Assembly (NCBI GenBank): GCA_020636375.1
Contig: JACJXZ010000002.1
Coordinates: 310,001-374,000 of the forward strand
Direction: 5' to 3'
Length of the DNA: 64,000 nucleotides
DNA from: Lewinellaceae bacterium
GTDB taxonomy: Bacteria; Bacteroidota; Bacteroidia; Chitinophagales; Saprospiraceae
The notes below the pieces were generated by a model. That model worked only from the letters and a program-made list of their open reading frames with translations, searched no databases and was not told where the DNA came from. A program made the position numbers and the translations under genes. How positions within the stretch are numbered: the stretch's first letter is position 1; each line of letters begins with the position of its first letter. Positions 18,273 to 28,800 of this stretch are shown here, piece after piece.

Positions 18273-21200
18273 ATGAATGGCCTTATGAAAAAGCTTCCTT
18301 GTAAAGCAAGGACTGAATCTAGATGGTTTATTTCATTCTTAATCGCATCGATTTTTGGTTTAGGCTTAACGCCTCAGTTGGGATATTCTCAAAAGACACT
18401 CAGCTGGGAAGAAACCCGTTCTTTATTAGAAGAAAAGTTTTTATTTACAACATCAAAAAGAGGGCTAAAAGAAGACCAAAGAGACTCTTTGTCGAATGAG
18501 ATAATAACTAAATCGCCTTTTATTTTTGAAGGAAAAGTAATCAGTGAAGAAACATTTATTAAAGAACAAGATAATATTCCAAAGAATAAACGATTAGTGA
18601 AGTTTTTAGTGACACATGTTTTTAAAAATGCTTCTCCTACTTCAGATACAATTTGGTTACTTTTTCCAAAAAAGAGTGAAATTTGTGGCGTTCGAGATAA
18701 AAATATACCTTTAATTAAGGGGAACGAGGGGATTGTTTTTTGTCAAAAAACAATCCCCTCGTTCCCCTTAAAAAGAAATATAAATCCCGAACAATTTTTT
18801 TCTCTACTTACAGATGATATTTTTTCCATTCTAGCCCCTTTGGACAATTATGAAACTCAATCTATTTGGCATGGATTGTATGGAAAGGTATTTGGAACAA
18901 ATGGAGAAATGTTAAAATATCTAAATAATAGCCCAGGGATTTTAAAAAAAAAATTGAAACGTCAATAAAAAAAGTTGGCCCCGACCCTGATCCAATTATT
19001 ACAGACTTTTTTCCTAAAACTGTTCACGGTGGTGTAAAAGATACACTTACAATTGTGGGACAAAATTTTGGAACGAATGGTAATGTTAGATTTTTAGATG
19101 CAGAGACAGAAGGCTTTAGTTATTGTGATGTTTATCCCCACTCCTATATTATTTCTTGGACACCGGATACAATAATTCTTGAAGTACCTGGAGTTGCCTT
19201 AGCAGATAAAGTGCCTGGATCTGGTCTTTTTAGAGTTGTCCGAAGTATGCCATCTTTAAGCACTTCAGTATATTCCTCTGAACCCATAGAAATAGATTAC
19301 TCATTATTGAATAAAGAAGTAACTCAAGATTCTTTCTCACATGGGCATATTTGCAAAACCCATTGTGATGGAATAACCTACTCCTTACATGAAAACTTAA
19401 AGTTATTTGAATCTAATATCGTAGTGTCATTAGATTCTGTTTTCCAAGAATTGTCTAACACTATAGGCCTTACAATAAATATCGATAAGGATGAAAATGG
19501 TAATTATATATATTTTGATGAGAATATTGACTTAAATACTTATACAGGAGATAAGAATTTAATTTTTGCTACAAATAATTCTTCATATCTGGCTGCAGCC
19601 TTGCCGAATTTTATTTTTGGGTCGGGTTCTAATGATAACAGCACATTGTTTATCAACAAAAAAACTTTAAAAATTGATACTGATGAAAATTGGGAGTTTT
19701 CATCAACAGCTAATGTAGCATCTGGAAAAGTAGATTTTAATGCCACCATATTGCATGAACTTGGTCATGTATTAGGGCAAAACCATGCGTTACGAATAGA
19801 TTCAATTGCACAGGGCGTTGATGGAAGCGGATTGATTACTTACTTTCATTATGTTGATAGGTTAAAAATAATGAACCCTTTTTCAGATACCGTTTTCGTT
19901 CCTTATAGCTCCCGTATACGGTTGTCAAATGACAACACCACTTTAGAAATGAAAAGGGGCTTATTTGACCTTATGTTATTGAGTTCTTCAGTCAATATGA
20001 GTGACGCTACAAAAAACAATAGTCATATAACAAAAATTTCCGAGACTTTTCAATTTAATGAAAATAATTTAACCCCGAATGTAGGCTCAACATATATTAA
20101 CATATCAATACAGGGAGGCAAGCCTCCATTCTTTTATCAGTTTTATAGAGAAGGTGACACAACTTCAATTGTTGAAGATTTTACGAATATTAATTCTATT
20201 AACATAGTTTATAATTTATCAGGCATAACTGAACCCGGATTTTACTGCATAAAGGTTAAAGACGCAAATAACTGCATAGCAGAAGAATGTTACTATATTG
20301 AGAGAGTCGAATGTGATATAGATTATCAACTTCAGGAAATTGTATATCCCTGTCAAAATGAAGACGGAGTGGGGATGATATCCATCTCCCCTTTGGGAGT
20401 TAATGCACCTTTGTTCGATATTAAATGGAGTGATTCAGAAGGAAACTTCTATGAGGGAAGCCATATTGAAGGGTTATCTCCAGGAATTTATTATTTAACA
20501 ATTTCAGACGGGTTCGATTGCACCCTCGAAGATGAATTTTACCTAATAGAAACCCCTCCTACCATATTAGGATCAGTCCAGCCCGCCTGTTCAGAAAACA
20601 ACCAATTGGGTTCTGTCGAATTAAATATTTTAGGCGGAGTCCCTCCCTTCTCCTATGCATGGAATACTGGAGACACCACTCAAAACCTCAGCGATATCGA
20701 CTCAAGCGGCATATATTCCGTAACCGTCACAGACGCCTGCGGCAATTCAGAAACCCAATCCTTCGATGTCGGCATCTTCCTCAGCGCTCCCCTGGGCAAT
20801 TACGTACAGCCCCCCTCCTCCTGCAATGCTAATAACGGAGACATCGTCATTGCCAGCCACGGCAGTTACCCCCAGGGCGGTATCCCTCCCTATACCTATC
20901 AATGGAGCACCGGACAGGAAACGGCTAATATTTACGAGTTAGGGGCAGGAACTTATATCCTGACCATCACGGACTCGGAAGGCTGCGCCCAGGCTTTCAC
21001 CTTTAACCTGGCGCCGGAAGGAAGCCCCCAGATAGCCCTGGTAGGAGAGATCATGAAATCCTGTGAAGGAGAAGACAATGGCGCTATAGAAATTACTTTT
21101 TATATACAAAATGGCGGGCTGAGCCATTATATCGTCCGCTGGTACAACGATTCCGGAGAGCTGGTTTCCGAACAAGACATCGACAACGGCTTTGACAGCA

Positions 21201-22251
21201 GCATAAGCGGCCTGCCTCCCGGCAATTATACGGCCATCGTGGAGGCGGACGAAGACAACAACCCGAATACTACAGGCTGCAGCAGTTCCGCCACGTTCTT
21301 CGTCGAAGAGCGCCTGAGCCTGGGGCCGTTCATAGCGACACCCCAAATTACGCCCACCTGCTATGGCGACAATACCGGCCGCATTGCCCTGAATGCCAGC
21401 GGGGGCAACCCGCCTTACACGTATAATTGGGATAACGGCGAACATACCCAAAGCATTCATTCCCTTCCTTCTCCGGCAAGTTATTCGGTGACTGTTACCG
21501 ACGATTGCGGGCGGCAGATCGCCCACAACAACCTCTTCGTGCCCAGCTACGCCGAAATAACCCATGCCATAGTGTCCGAAGGCGGCTGCCCGGGCATGAT
21601 CGAGCTTGAAACCTCGGGAGGCACTCCGCCTTACAATTATTTGTGGAGCGATGGCCAAACGGGCGCTGCCGCCGCCGGGCTGGTCAACGGCGCGGCTTAC
21701 CAGGTGACGGTTAGCGACGCCAATGGCTGTTCGGTGGTGCAGAGTTTTGCCGTCCCCGTCGACGAAGAGGATGCTTTCGAAATATTGATATCCAGCCTGG
21801 CTGCGCCATTTACGCAAAATACAACCGACGGGGCCGTTGTAGTAACAACTGATCCGGCAGGAACCTATTCCTACCTTTGGAGCAATGGCGCTGCGGGAGC
21901 ATCTGTCGAAGGGCTTAGTCCTGGAAATTACAGCGTGACAGCTACAAACACAGCAGGGTGTAGCGTGGCCCGGACGGTTAGCCTTCAGAGTTGTTACATT
22001 TTCCCCGGATTAATACCCAACTTACCCGATTTTGAAATCCTGGCCACCGGGGGCCTGTTTTCCAATGCGGCGGATGGAGAAACCACATTATCGGAGAAAA
22101 AGTTTGTTCCAGAGTGTTTGAATTTTCTCCCGGAGAAAACAGGGCAAGCTACGAAGTTCCGGACGATGTGCCGGACGGCATTTACTATTTGCAAGCAAAA
22201 GCCAATGGCATGAAGTCCAATAGCTGCAAACTTATTCGCATTCACAAATAA
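18273..22251 (+). CDS. Metzincin protease with IPT and SprB repeats and T9SS domain, two frameshifts
   Basis: One gene read in three frames. Frame 1 (18273-18953) has a signal peptide (IFGLGLTPQLGYSQ) and an unknown domain. At an A10 run (18944-18953) the frame shifts; frame 2 (to about 22100) opens with an IPT/TIG domain (VKDTLTIVGQNFG), then a zinc protease site HELGHVLGQNH (19754-19786) with a Met-turn IMNP near 19870, then about seven SprB-type repeats (GGVPPFSYAWNTGD). At A5 22097-22101 it shifts again; frame 3 gives a T9SS tail, VPDGIYYLQAKANG, ending at TAA 22249-22251. A secreted surface protease is inferred. The first half is AT-rich, the second GC-rich. Start may be 18273 or 18285. 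Confidence 0.8.
18715..18771. repeat. 57-bp perfect palindrome inside coding sequence
   Basis: TTAAGGGGAACGAGGGGATT (18715-18734) followed by GTTTTTTG, a single central T at 18743, then the exact complement to 18771: 28 bp per arm. It lies inside the open frame of the metzincin gene and encodes IKGNEGIVFCQKTIPSFPLK. Confidence 0.92.
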
Positions 22252-22266
22252 ATTTCATTCTTTACA

Positions 22267-22671
22267 ATGCAATACGAATGGCTGGAATTTCCGTTCAAGG
22301 AATTCAACTTTTTGTCCGATTCTACCGTTGAGGTAGGCTTCGAATTCGAGCCGGGCAACCTCCAGCACGTTTCCACCTCGTATACGAACGCCGCCACCCT
22401 GATGTCTCTCGATATTGGCCTTGCCCAGCCGCTTGTGCTAAAGAGGGATTTGGCCTTCAACGAGGCCGAGGCCTGCCTCAAAGGCTACTATTACAGCTAC
22501 TTCAATACATTTTTCCAGGAACGGAGGATTTCCGCCAGCACGATCGACCTCTGTGCTTTTGAACTGGAGGATGTCGACTCGCTCCTGGAAACCATCGTGG
22601 AGGACTACGGCCTGGAAGTGGGGGACACCATTGCCCTTCATAAAACCTACCTGCGCTATGTGCTGGACTGA
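22267..22671 (+). CDS. Hypothetical protein
   Basis: 134 aa, starting 15 bp after the end of the metzincin gene, so probably co-transcribed. It has no signal peptide or membrane segment; it is acidic and rich in aromatic residues (LEFPFKEFNFL, YYYSYFNTFFQE). No family was recognised. GC content matches the chromosome rather than the AT-rich block. Confidence 0.55.
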   Translation: MQYEWLEFPFKEFNFLSDSTVEVGFEFEPGNLQHVSTSYTNAATLMSLDIGLAQPLVLKRDLAFNEAEACLKGYYYSYFNTFFQERRISASTIDLCAFELEDVDSLLETIVEDYGLEVGDTIALHKTYLRYVLD

Positions 22672-22793
22672 GCGCCTGGTTGAATCATCGGCAGCTATCA
22701 TTCTAAATTTGCACATTGCCTTCTTTAAATTTCTGTTATTTTCAAAAGAGGACATTCAATTTACCGGATTTTAGCACAAACAAAAACGCCTCT

Positions 22794-23264
22794 TCATGCC
22801 TTCGTACTCTTCCGCTCCAAAAATATCCTTCCCCTTTCCCGTTTCAGCTTAAACGGCGTGGGCGTCACCTCCTGCCAGTACCCTTCCAGGCGGGGATCCC
22901 AGATGCTGCGTTTGTAGATGAACTGGTACTTGCGGGAAAACTGCGCCGGGGGAGCGCCCTGACTGATGGCCTCTTCCTCGGCCTGCGTCCAGGTGGGGTC
23001 TACCTCCTCCAGGTAGATGGAGTTGTCGTTGTAGCGCTGCCCGCGCAGTTCCATCTGCACGATGCTGTCGGCGCTGACGTAGATGTACGACCGCCCCTTG
23101 ATGTATTTGTCGTTCACCTCCAGGTAGAGCTGGAAGCGATGGCCTTTATCGGAATGGATGCCGCCTTTGGTGATGGTGCCCTCCCACAGGCCCTCCAGGC
23201 CTTTCTGAGCGTTTAGGGGCAGGAAAAGTACAGTGGCGAGAGCGATAGTGAGGATAGCTTTCAT
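22794..23264 (-). CDS. Small secreted protein of unknown function
   Basis: 156 aa from ATG 23264, chosen because MKAILTIALATVLFLPLNAQ is a clear signal peptide; a longer upstream frame is not needed. The mature part (LEGLWEGTITKGG, GHRFQLYLEVNDKYIKGRSYIYV) looks like a lipocalin-like or calycin-type beta-barrel, as seen in many short Bacteroidota secreted proteins. No catalytic motif is visible. Confidence 0.65.
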   Translation of the reverse strand: MKAILTIALATVLFLPLNAQKGLEGLWEGTITKGGIHSDKGHRFQLYLEVNDKYIKGRSYIYVSADSIVQMELRGQRYNDNSIYLEEVDPTWTQAEEEAISQGAPPAQFSRKYQFIYKRSIWDPRLEGYWQEVTPTPFKLKRERGRIFLERKSTKA

Positions 23265-23314
23265 GCCGGGTCTTCTTTTTCGCCCAAGATAAGGAAAATG
23301 GCGGTATTGGTTTT

Positions 23315-23914
23315 TTATACCCACCGCCTTACCTCCTTACAATACGATTCATAAGCCGCCCCGTGCTGCTCCCGCAGAAATTCCTCCTCCAGGCGAACCT
23401 GTATCTGCACCGAGGCATAGGACAAGCCGGCCAGCAGCAGCGTCAGGGCATTGGGCGCCACCAGAAAAAAACCAAGGATAGAAACGAGGATGCCTGCGAA
23501 GATGGGATTTCGGGAATAGCGGAACAGGCCGTGCGTGGCCAGGGCCGTCCTTTCCCGCTCATCGACCCCAATGCGCCAGGAATCGCCCATGTGCAACTGT
23601 GCGATGAAAATGAAGGGCAGGGCCGACAGCATCAACGCCCAGCCGGCCAGGTGAAGAACGGACGTTTCCAGGTAGGGAATCGGGACAAGAAATGCATACC
23701 AGCGGCCGCCGAAGGCGTAAAGGGCTGCCGTCAGCGTAACCAGAAGCGTGATAATGGTAAAGAGTTTGCCGTTCCAGTCGTGGGCGTTATCCTTATTCCG
23801 GAAGGTGACGGGGTTGACGCCGGTGCGCCGCCAGAGCAGCCAGGAGCGCAGGCCAAAGAGCAGGAAGTGGAAGGTCAGGATGTAAACGAAGAGCCAGATT
23901 TCAGGAATTGCCAT
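23315..23914 (-). CDS. Isoprenylcysteine methyltransferase-like membrane protein
   Basis: 199 aa from ATG 23914. About five hydrophobic helices and the ICMT/PEMT C-terminal pattern: HGLFRYSRNPIFAGILV, then LEEEFLREQHGAAYESYCKEVRRW. Such bacterial proteins are predicted SAM-dependent methyltransferases of the inner membrane, acting on unknown small or lipid substrates. Upstream in-frame sequence is repeat (24030-24148) and is excluded. Confidence 0.82.
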   Translation of the reverse strand: MAIPEIWLFVYILTFHFLLFGLRSWLLWRRTGVNPVTFRNKDNAHDWNGKLFTIITLLVTLTAALYAFGGRWYAFLVPIPYLETSVLHLAGWALMLSALPFIFIAQLHMGDSWRIGVDERERTALATHGLFRYSRNPIFAGILVSILGFFLVAPNALTLLLAGLSYASVQIQVRLEEEFLREQHGAAYESYCKEVRRWV

Positions 23915-24029
23915 GGTGTTTTTCAGGCAAAGGTCGGAGGGCGGGGATTGCAATGCAATTGCAAACAAAAAGTAAAGGAGACCGGCACTTTCGTCCGGCT
24001 CCTTCTCCAATTTCAACAGATCGTTTTCG

Positions 24030-24148
24030 ACTACCCGTCTGAGGTTAGACACTCCATGCCTCCTGCACACGCTTGGCCTCGACTCCGCTCGGCCTTCTGC
24101 TGTCCAGCGTTCGGCCGGGCTCACGCCGAGGCCCTTAGCCGGGTAGCC
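24030..24148. mobile_element. MITE-like element, second copy (inverted)
   Basis: CTACCCGTCTGAGGTTAGAC at the left and GGGTAGCC at the right frame a 119-bp segment. The interior (ACTCCATGCCTCCTGCACAC, GGCCTCGACTCCGCTCGGCC) is the reverse complement of the element at 34101-34227 with some divergence. Confidence 0.7.
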
Positions 24149-24209
24149 GGGTTTAGCGCTAAACACATACCGAAGGTGCCCGACACCTTTTTTCCGAAAA
24201 GCTCCAGGG

Positions 24210-25166
24210 TCAACTGGCGGCCGCCTCTTCCATGACCTGCGCCCATTGGCCCAAAGGCACACTCGCCGGTTTGAACTGCACCCCCAACTCCTTCGTGGCC
24301 AGCGCATTGCTGTACCCTATGCTGGGTTTTCCGGCAGGTTCTTTCCCGTTGAGCATCAAGGAGATATCCGATATCCGGCAGCTCTCGCTGGTAATCAGGT
24401 AGTTCTTGCCATGCAGGTTGGGGAGGGTAGCCGCCTTGTACACCGATTCGGCCACATCTGCTACATCCACGAGCGCCCAGCTCACATCCATGTCATAAAA
24501 CATTTGGATAAATGGATTGGGAGCGATTTTATTTTTGAATAAAAACTGTACACCCATCGAAGTGGAATCTGCCCGTGCCGACAGCGCCATACCCATCACC
24601 CCAACCGGCGAAACCGTCACAATGTCAAATCCTGGCGCTGGGTTTTCTTGTGTGAATTTCCGGACAGCCTGGTCGGCGTAGTATTTCGCCTGACAGTAGG
24701 GGTGGCTCTCCTGGCTGCAATAGGGCTTGTCTTTTCAGGTGTACATGGCTGGCGCAAAGCCCGCGCCGACATTGGAAGTCCGTATTGTGCGCCGCCACCG
24801 AAGCGACGAACACCACCTTTTCACGGTAAGCGTTTCACTGACGACCCGCAGGAAATTCTCCGTGCCCTTGATGGTGGGGTCTAACAAGTCCCGCTGCGGG
24901 TCTTCCACCTCCAGTTGGAACGGCGTGCCGCAATGCACGAGGATGTCGCAGCCCGCGGCAAATGCTTTCAGTTGGCCGAGGTGCTGCACGTCCAGCGGAG
25001 CGAGCTCCATATTTTCCGCATTTTTGAGAGCGGACAGGTGTGTATACTTCTCTTGGTTGGAAATATCCGTGGCCGAGACTTTGACCCGGTATCCGTTTTT
25101 CAAAAATTGCTGGGTGACGTAGCTGCCGATGAACCCGGCGCCGCCGATGATGCCTACTTTTTTCAT
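24210..25166 (-). pseudogene. NAD-dependent epimerase/SDR, multiply frameshifted
   Basis: An extended-SDR sequence. The N-terminal part (25166 to about 24815) has the Rossmann motif GGAGFIGSYV. After about 24815 the sense text jumps frame (KVVFVASVAAHNTD), jumps again near 24772, meets an in-frame TGA near 24738, and resumes in the frame of the C-terminal part with SHPYCQAKYYADQAV, which holds the YxxxK catalytic pair. At least three disruptions within about 90 bp point to a decayed gene, though clustered base-call errors are possible. The intact ancestor would have been an oxidoreductase of the dihydroflavonol-reductase/epimerase type. Confidence 0.75.
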
Positions 25167-25253
25167 GATTGATGTTATTTGGATGAATAGGAGAATGAAC
25201 AGGAACGATGAAAGTGGAGTACTCAGCAGCCTCGCAGCAGGTTGGTACGGCCC

Positions 25254-25643
25254 TTACTTCCCGGCTTCCTGATCCCGCATGCGGCGTGTCCGGATCAGGT
25301 ATTCGAGCTGGTCTGCCGTCAGGGGCGTCTCTCCTTTGTACAGGTACGTGTACATGTACTCCATTTCTTCAGCGTACTTGTCAGGACAGCAAGCTTCCCA
25401 GTCCGCCAGGTGCAGCAGGTATTCGGCCAGGAGGTCTCTTTCTTCAGCTTCGGGTTTATCGGCATCGAATTTGCGTGGTGGCTGTTCCGCCGGAGCAAGC
25501 CTGGCAGAGGGGGCAGTACCAAACTTGAGCTCCAGGTATTGGCTGGAGTTGCTCATGCGCATTACAGGCCAGTTTCCCGTTTTTATTTGGGCGGCGGCAG
25601 TAGCCGCCAGCAGCAGGGCTATGCCCAGGAATAGATGTTTCAT
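25254..25643 (-). CDS. Small secreted hypothetical protein
   Basis: 129 aa from ATG 25643, with a signal peptide MKHLFLGIALLLAATAAAQ. The mature region is acidic and helical (LLAEYLLHLADWEACCPDKYAEEMEYMYTYLY), with no known domain. It lies downstream of the hybrid kinase operon on the same strand, separated by about 210 bp that include a partial CTATGTGG repeat. Confidence 0.6.
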   Translation of the reverse strand: MKHLFLGIALLLAATAAAQIKTGNWPVMRMSNSSQYLELKFGTAPSARLAPAEQPPRKFDADKPEAEERDLLAEYLLHLADWEACCPDKYAEEMEYMYTYLYKGETPLTADQLEYLIRTRRMRDQEAGK

Positions 25644-25819
25644 ACGATATGGATTTTGAGTTATTGACTGATACAAAGATGCGGGCAGGGCCGGAGAGTG
25701 CCTTTCACCTATTTTACATAAGCATGGACTTTTCTTGCAGGCGAAGAAAAAATGGCAGGACTTATCTTGCAAAGGAGTGTAGAATAAGTGCCAAGATGAT
25801 GATTATCAAATACTTGCGT

Positions 25820-25852
25820 ACACAGGTATGGCCTATGTGGTTAAAAAAGCCC
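25820..25852. repeat. Partial copy of the CTATGTGG repeat
   Basis: ACAGGTATGGCCTATGTGG followed by TTAAAAAAGCCC resembles the core of the 87-bp unit at 16824-16997. Confidence 0.55.
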
Positions 25853-25854
25853 CG

Positions 25855-28800
25855 TTACCTTAAAAAATCGCTCGGGCTCTTGCCAAATTCCTTTTGGAAT
25901 ACCCGGGAGAAGTAACTGGGGTCGGTGAACCCGACGTCGTAGGCGATCTCAGAAATGTTGAGTTCGCCTTGCTGAAGCAGTTCGAGCCCTTTTTGAAGGC
26001 GGTAGGAACGGATGAACTGGGAGGGCGTCTTGCCCGTCAGGGCCTTTAATTTTCTATACAACTGCATCTGGCTCATCGGAACGGCAACGGCCAACTGGGG
26101 CACCCCGAATTCGGCGTCGCTCAGGTTGTCCTGGATGTGGGCCCATAGTTTTTGCAGGAAAAGATCATCTATTGAAGGCGCCGCAGTCGAGGAAGCTTTG
26201 GGGCCACTGGCATAGCGTTGCTGCAACCGGCGGCGGGACTCCACCAGCTTTTCCAGCCGGACGAAGAGTTCTTCCTTATCGAAAGGCTTGGTGAGGTAAG
26301 CATCCGCCCCGTATTTCAGGCCTTCCACCTTGTCGGCCTGCGTGGCCTTGGCGGTGAGCAGGATAATGGGAATATGGCTGGCCCGTTCGTCCTGTTTCAG
26401 GGTTTCACAGACTTCGTAGCCATTTTTTCCGGGCATCATCACATCGCTGATGATGATGTCGGGAATGACCTCCAAAGCTTTTTCGATGCCCAGGGCGCCA
26501 TTCCCGGCCGTATGGAACTTGTACTTATCCTTTAAAATGGTTTTGATATAAGTGACGATGTCGGGGTTGTCTTCAACGATCAGCAATTCCGGCAGAGCGG
26601 AGCGGTACGATGCCTCCTCTTCGTCCAACCCGTCAGCCGGAAGGGCCGGATTCATGCCTGATGGCGTAAGCTGTTCCGTTTTGCGGACGGCATCCTGCTC
26701 CGCCGCCAATGCCTCCGCAGCTGGCGCCACCTCCGCTTCAATGGGCAGATACAGGGTAAATTCCGTCCCCTCTCCTGCCCGGCTCTGCACCGCTATCCGC
26801 CCCTTCATCAACTCCACCAGTTCTTTGGTGAGCGCCAGGCCGATGCCCGTGCCCCCCCCCCCTAGCCCCCCCGAGGGGGGGGGATTGGCAGAAGAAGGGC
26901 TGCTTAAGGCAGGCTCCCGCAGGCTCTCCGCCGGAACCTCCCCCCTTTCACCGCCCGCCGAAGCATGGCGAAGGAGGGCGGGGGGTTGAGGGGGGATTGG
27001 TTGAGCCTGATAAAACCGGTTGAAAATATGCGGCAGGTCCGCCGGGGCAATGCCAATGCCGTTATCCTTGACCTTTAATTTCAGGAAGGGCTGCCCATCC
27101 TGTTCCGTTTTGCTGGCATGGAAGATGATCTTCCCCTGCTCCCCGGTGAATTTCAGCGCGTTGGACAACAGGTTATAGACGATCTGCTGGATCTTTTCCT
27201 CATCATAATCCATCATGACCGTCTCTTCTTCCGTATAAAAAAGCAGGCGGATATTTTTCTGCGCGGCCGCCGAATAAAAGGATTCGGTGAGGTATTGCAA
27301 ATAAACGATGATGTCCTGGTGTACTTTGTTTAAAGCCAGCGTCCCCGACTCCAGTTTGGAGAGGTCCAGCAACTGGTTGATGAGGCGCAGCAGGTTCTGG
27401 CTGTTGCGCTGAATGAGCGCTTTTTCCTGTTGGTGGCCGGTCAGGGTATCGGCGATGCCCATGATCACGGTCAGGGGCGTGCGAAACTCGTGGGTGATGT
27501 TGGTATAGAAACGAGCTTTAAAATCATTCAGCTCTTTCAGCCGGCTGGCTTCGACCTCTTTCTTTTCCTGGATCAGCTGGCTCTCTTTGAGTTTGAAGTC
27601 GGCCTCCTGCTGGGCCTGCTTCTGTTGCCTTTGTCGATAGGCCAAACCCAGCGAGAAAATGAGGACCTCCACAACGGTCCCGGCTTTCAGGTAAAAAATG
27701 GAAAAAGGAGGCGCCCATACCCGGGAAATGACCGTCAGGAAGGCGCCCAGGGATATCGCTGTGATACCGGCAATGATGAAATACCCCTTCTTATCTCTGG
27801 TTTTGAACAGTGGATACAGCAGGGAGCAACACAGGATGATCACCAGGATAATGTAGGGCACGGTTATCCGGTCTTCCACCACATAGCTGAAATTGGTGGC
27901 CAGCAATACGATTACATCGAGCGCAATCAGGGGGAACCCCAGATAGATAACGGCCTTGAAAACAATATCCCATTTCGGCAGGAGCTGCTCCAGGTCCAGA
28001 AAAGTACGAATGAACGCCAGGTAACACATCATCGCCAGATAGAGCGACAATTTCATGAACCCCTGGCATGCGGGATGATCGGCAAACAAGCCCAACCAAT
28101 CCACCAGGTCTTCGGAGGAATAGGCCGCATAGATCACCACCATGATCAAATAGCCGGAATAGAAAATAAAGCTGCGGTCTCTGCCAAAAAAATAGACGAT
28201 CAGGTTGTAGGAGAACATCATCAGCAGAAAGCCCATGAAAAGGGCATTGGCTACTTTGCTTTCCAGCAAGTCGCCATAGAACGTATCGATGTGTTTCAAC
28301 CGGATGTAGAAAGAAGGGTAGATAGCCGTCCGCTCGCTTTTCCCCCGAAAGTAGACCGTCACGGCCTTGTGCGGAGGCAGGAAGAGTTTCACCAGATTGC
28401 CCTTGGCGGTTGGCGCAAACCTTTTCAACTGTTCTGGCGTAAACGTCCCGTTTTGTTCCCGCCTCCAGGAGCCGTCTTCCCTTTCCGTAAAAACCTCCAG
28501 GGTGGTCCAGGAGCCGGTGAAGGAAAGCACCCATTCGGTATATTGATCCGCGTCGTCCAGGCGGTTTTCCACCTGGAGCTTGCCCCAGTAGTACTGATAG
28601 TTCTCAATAGGCTGGGCATATTCGGGATAAGGCTGAAACTGACTTTGCCGCGCGGGCTGAAGAATATCCTGAATGGCATATCCCGGCAGGGTGTCCTTTA
28701 AAACCTGGACGTACCTTTGGAGCCGGTAATCGGTTTGTTCGTTTTTCAGGATGCACACTTCAGTAAGCGCGTCGGGCACAGAAAGCGGTGAGCCGTCCGT

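Noticed and set aside
18944..18953. Programmed -1 frameshifting at A10 as an expression device
   Set aside because: No supporting stem-loop or slippery heptamer context was evident just downstream, and similar off-frame homopolymers occur in unrelated genes. Kept only as a possible phase-variable tract.
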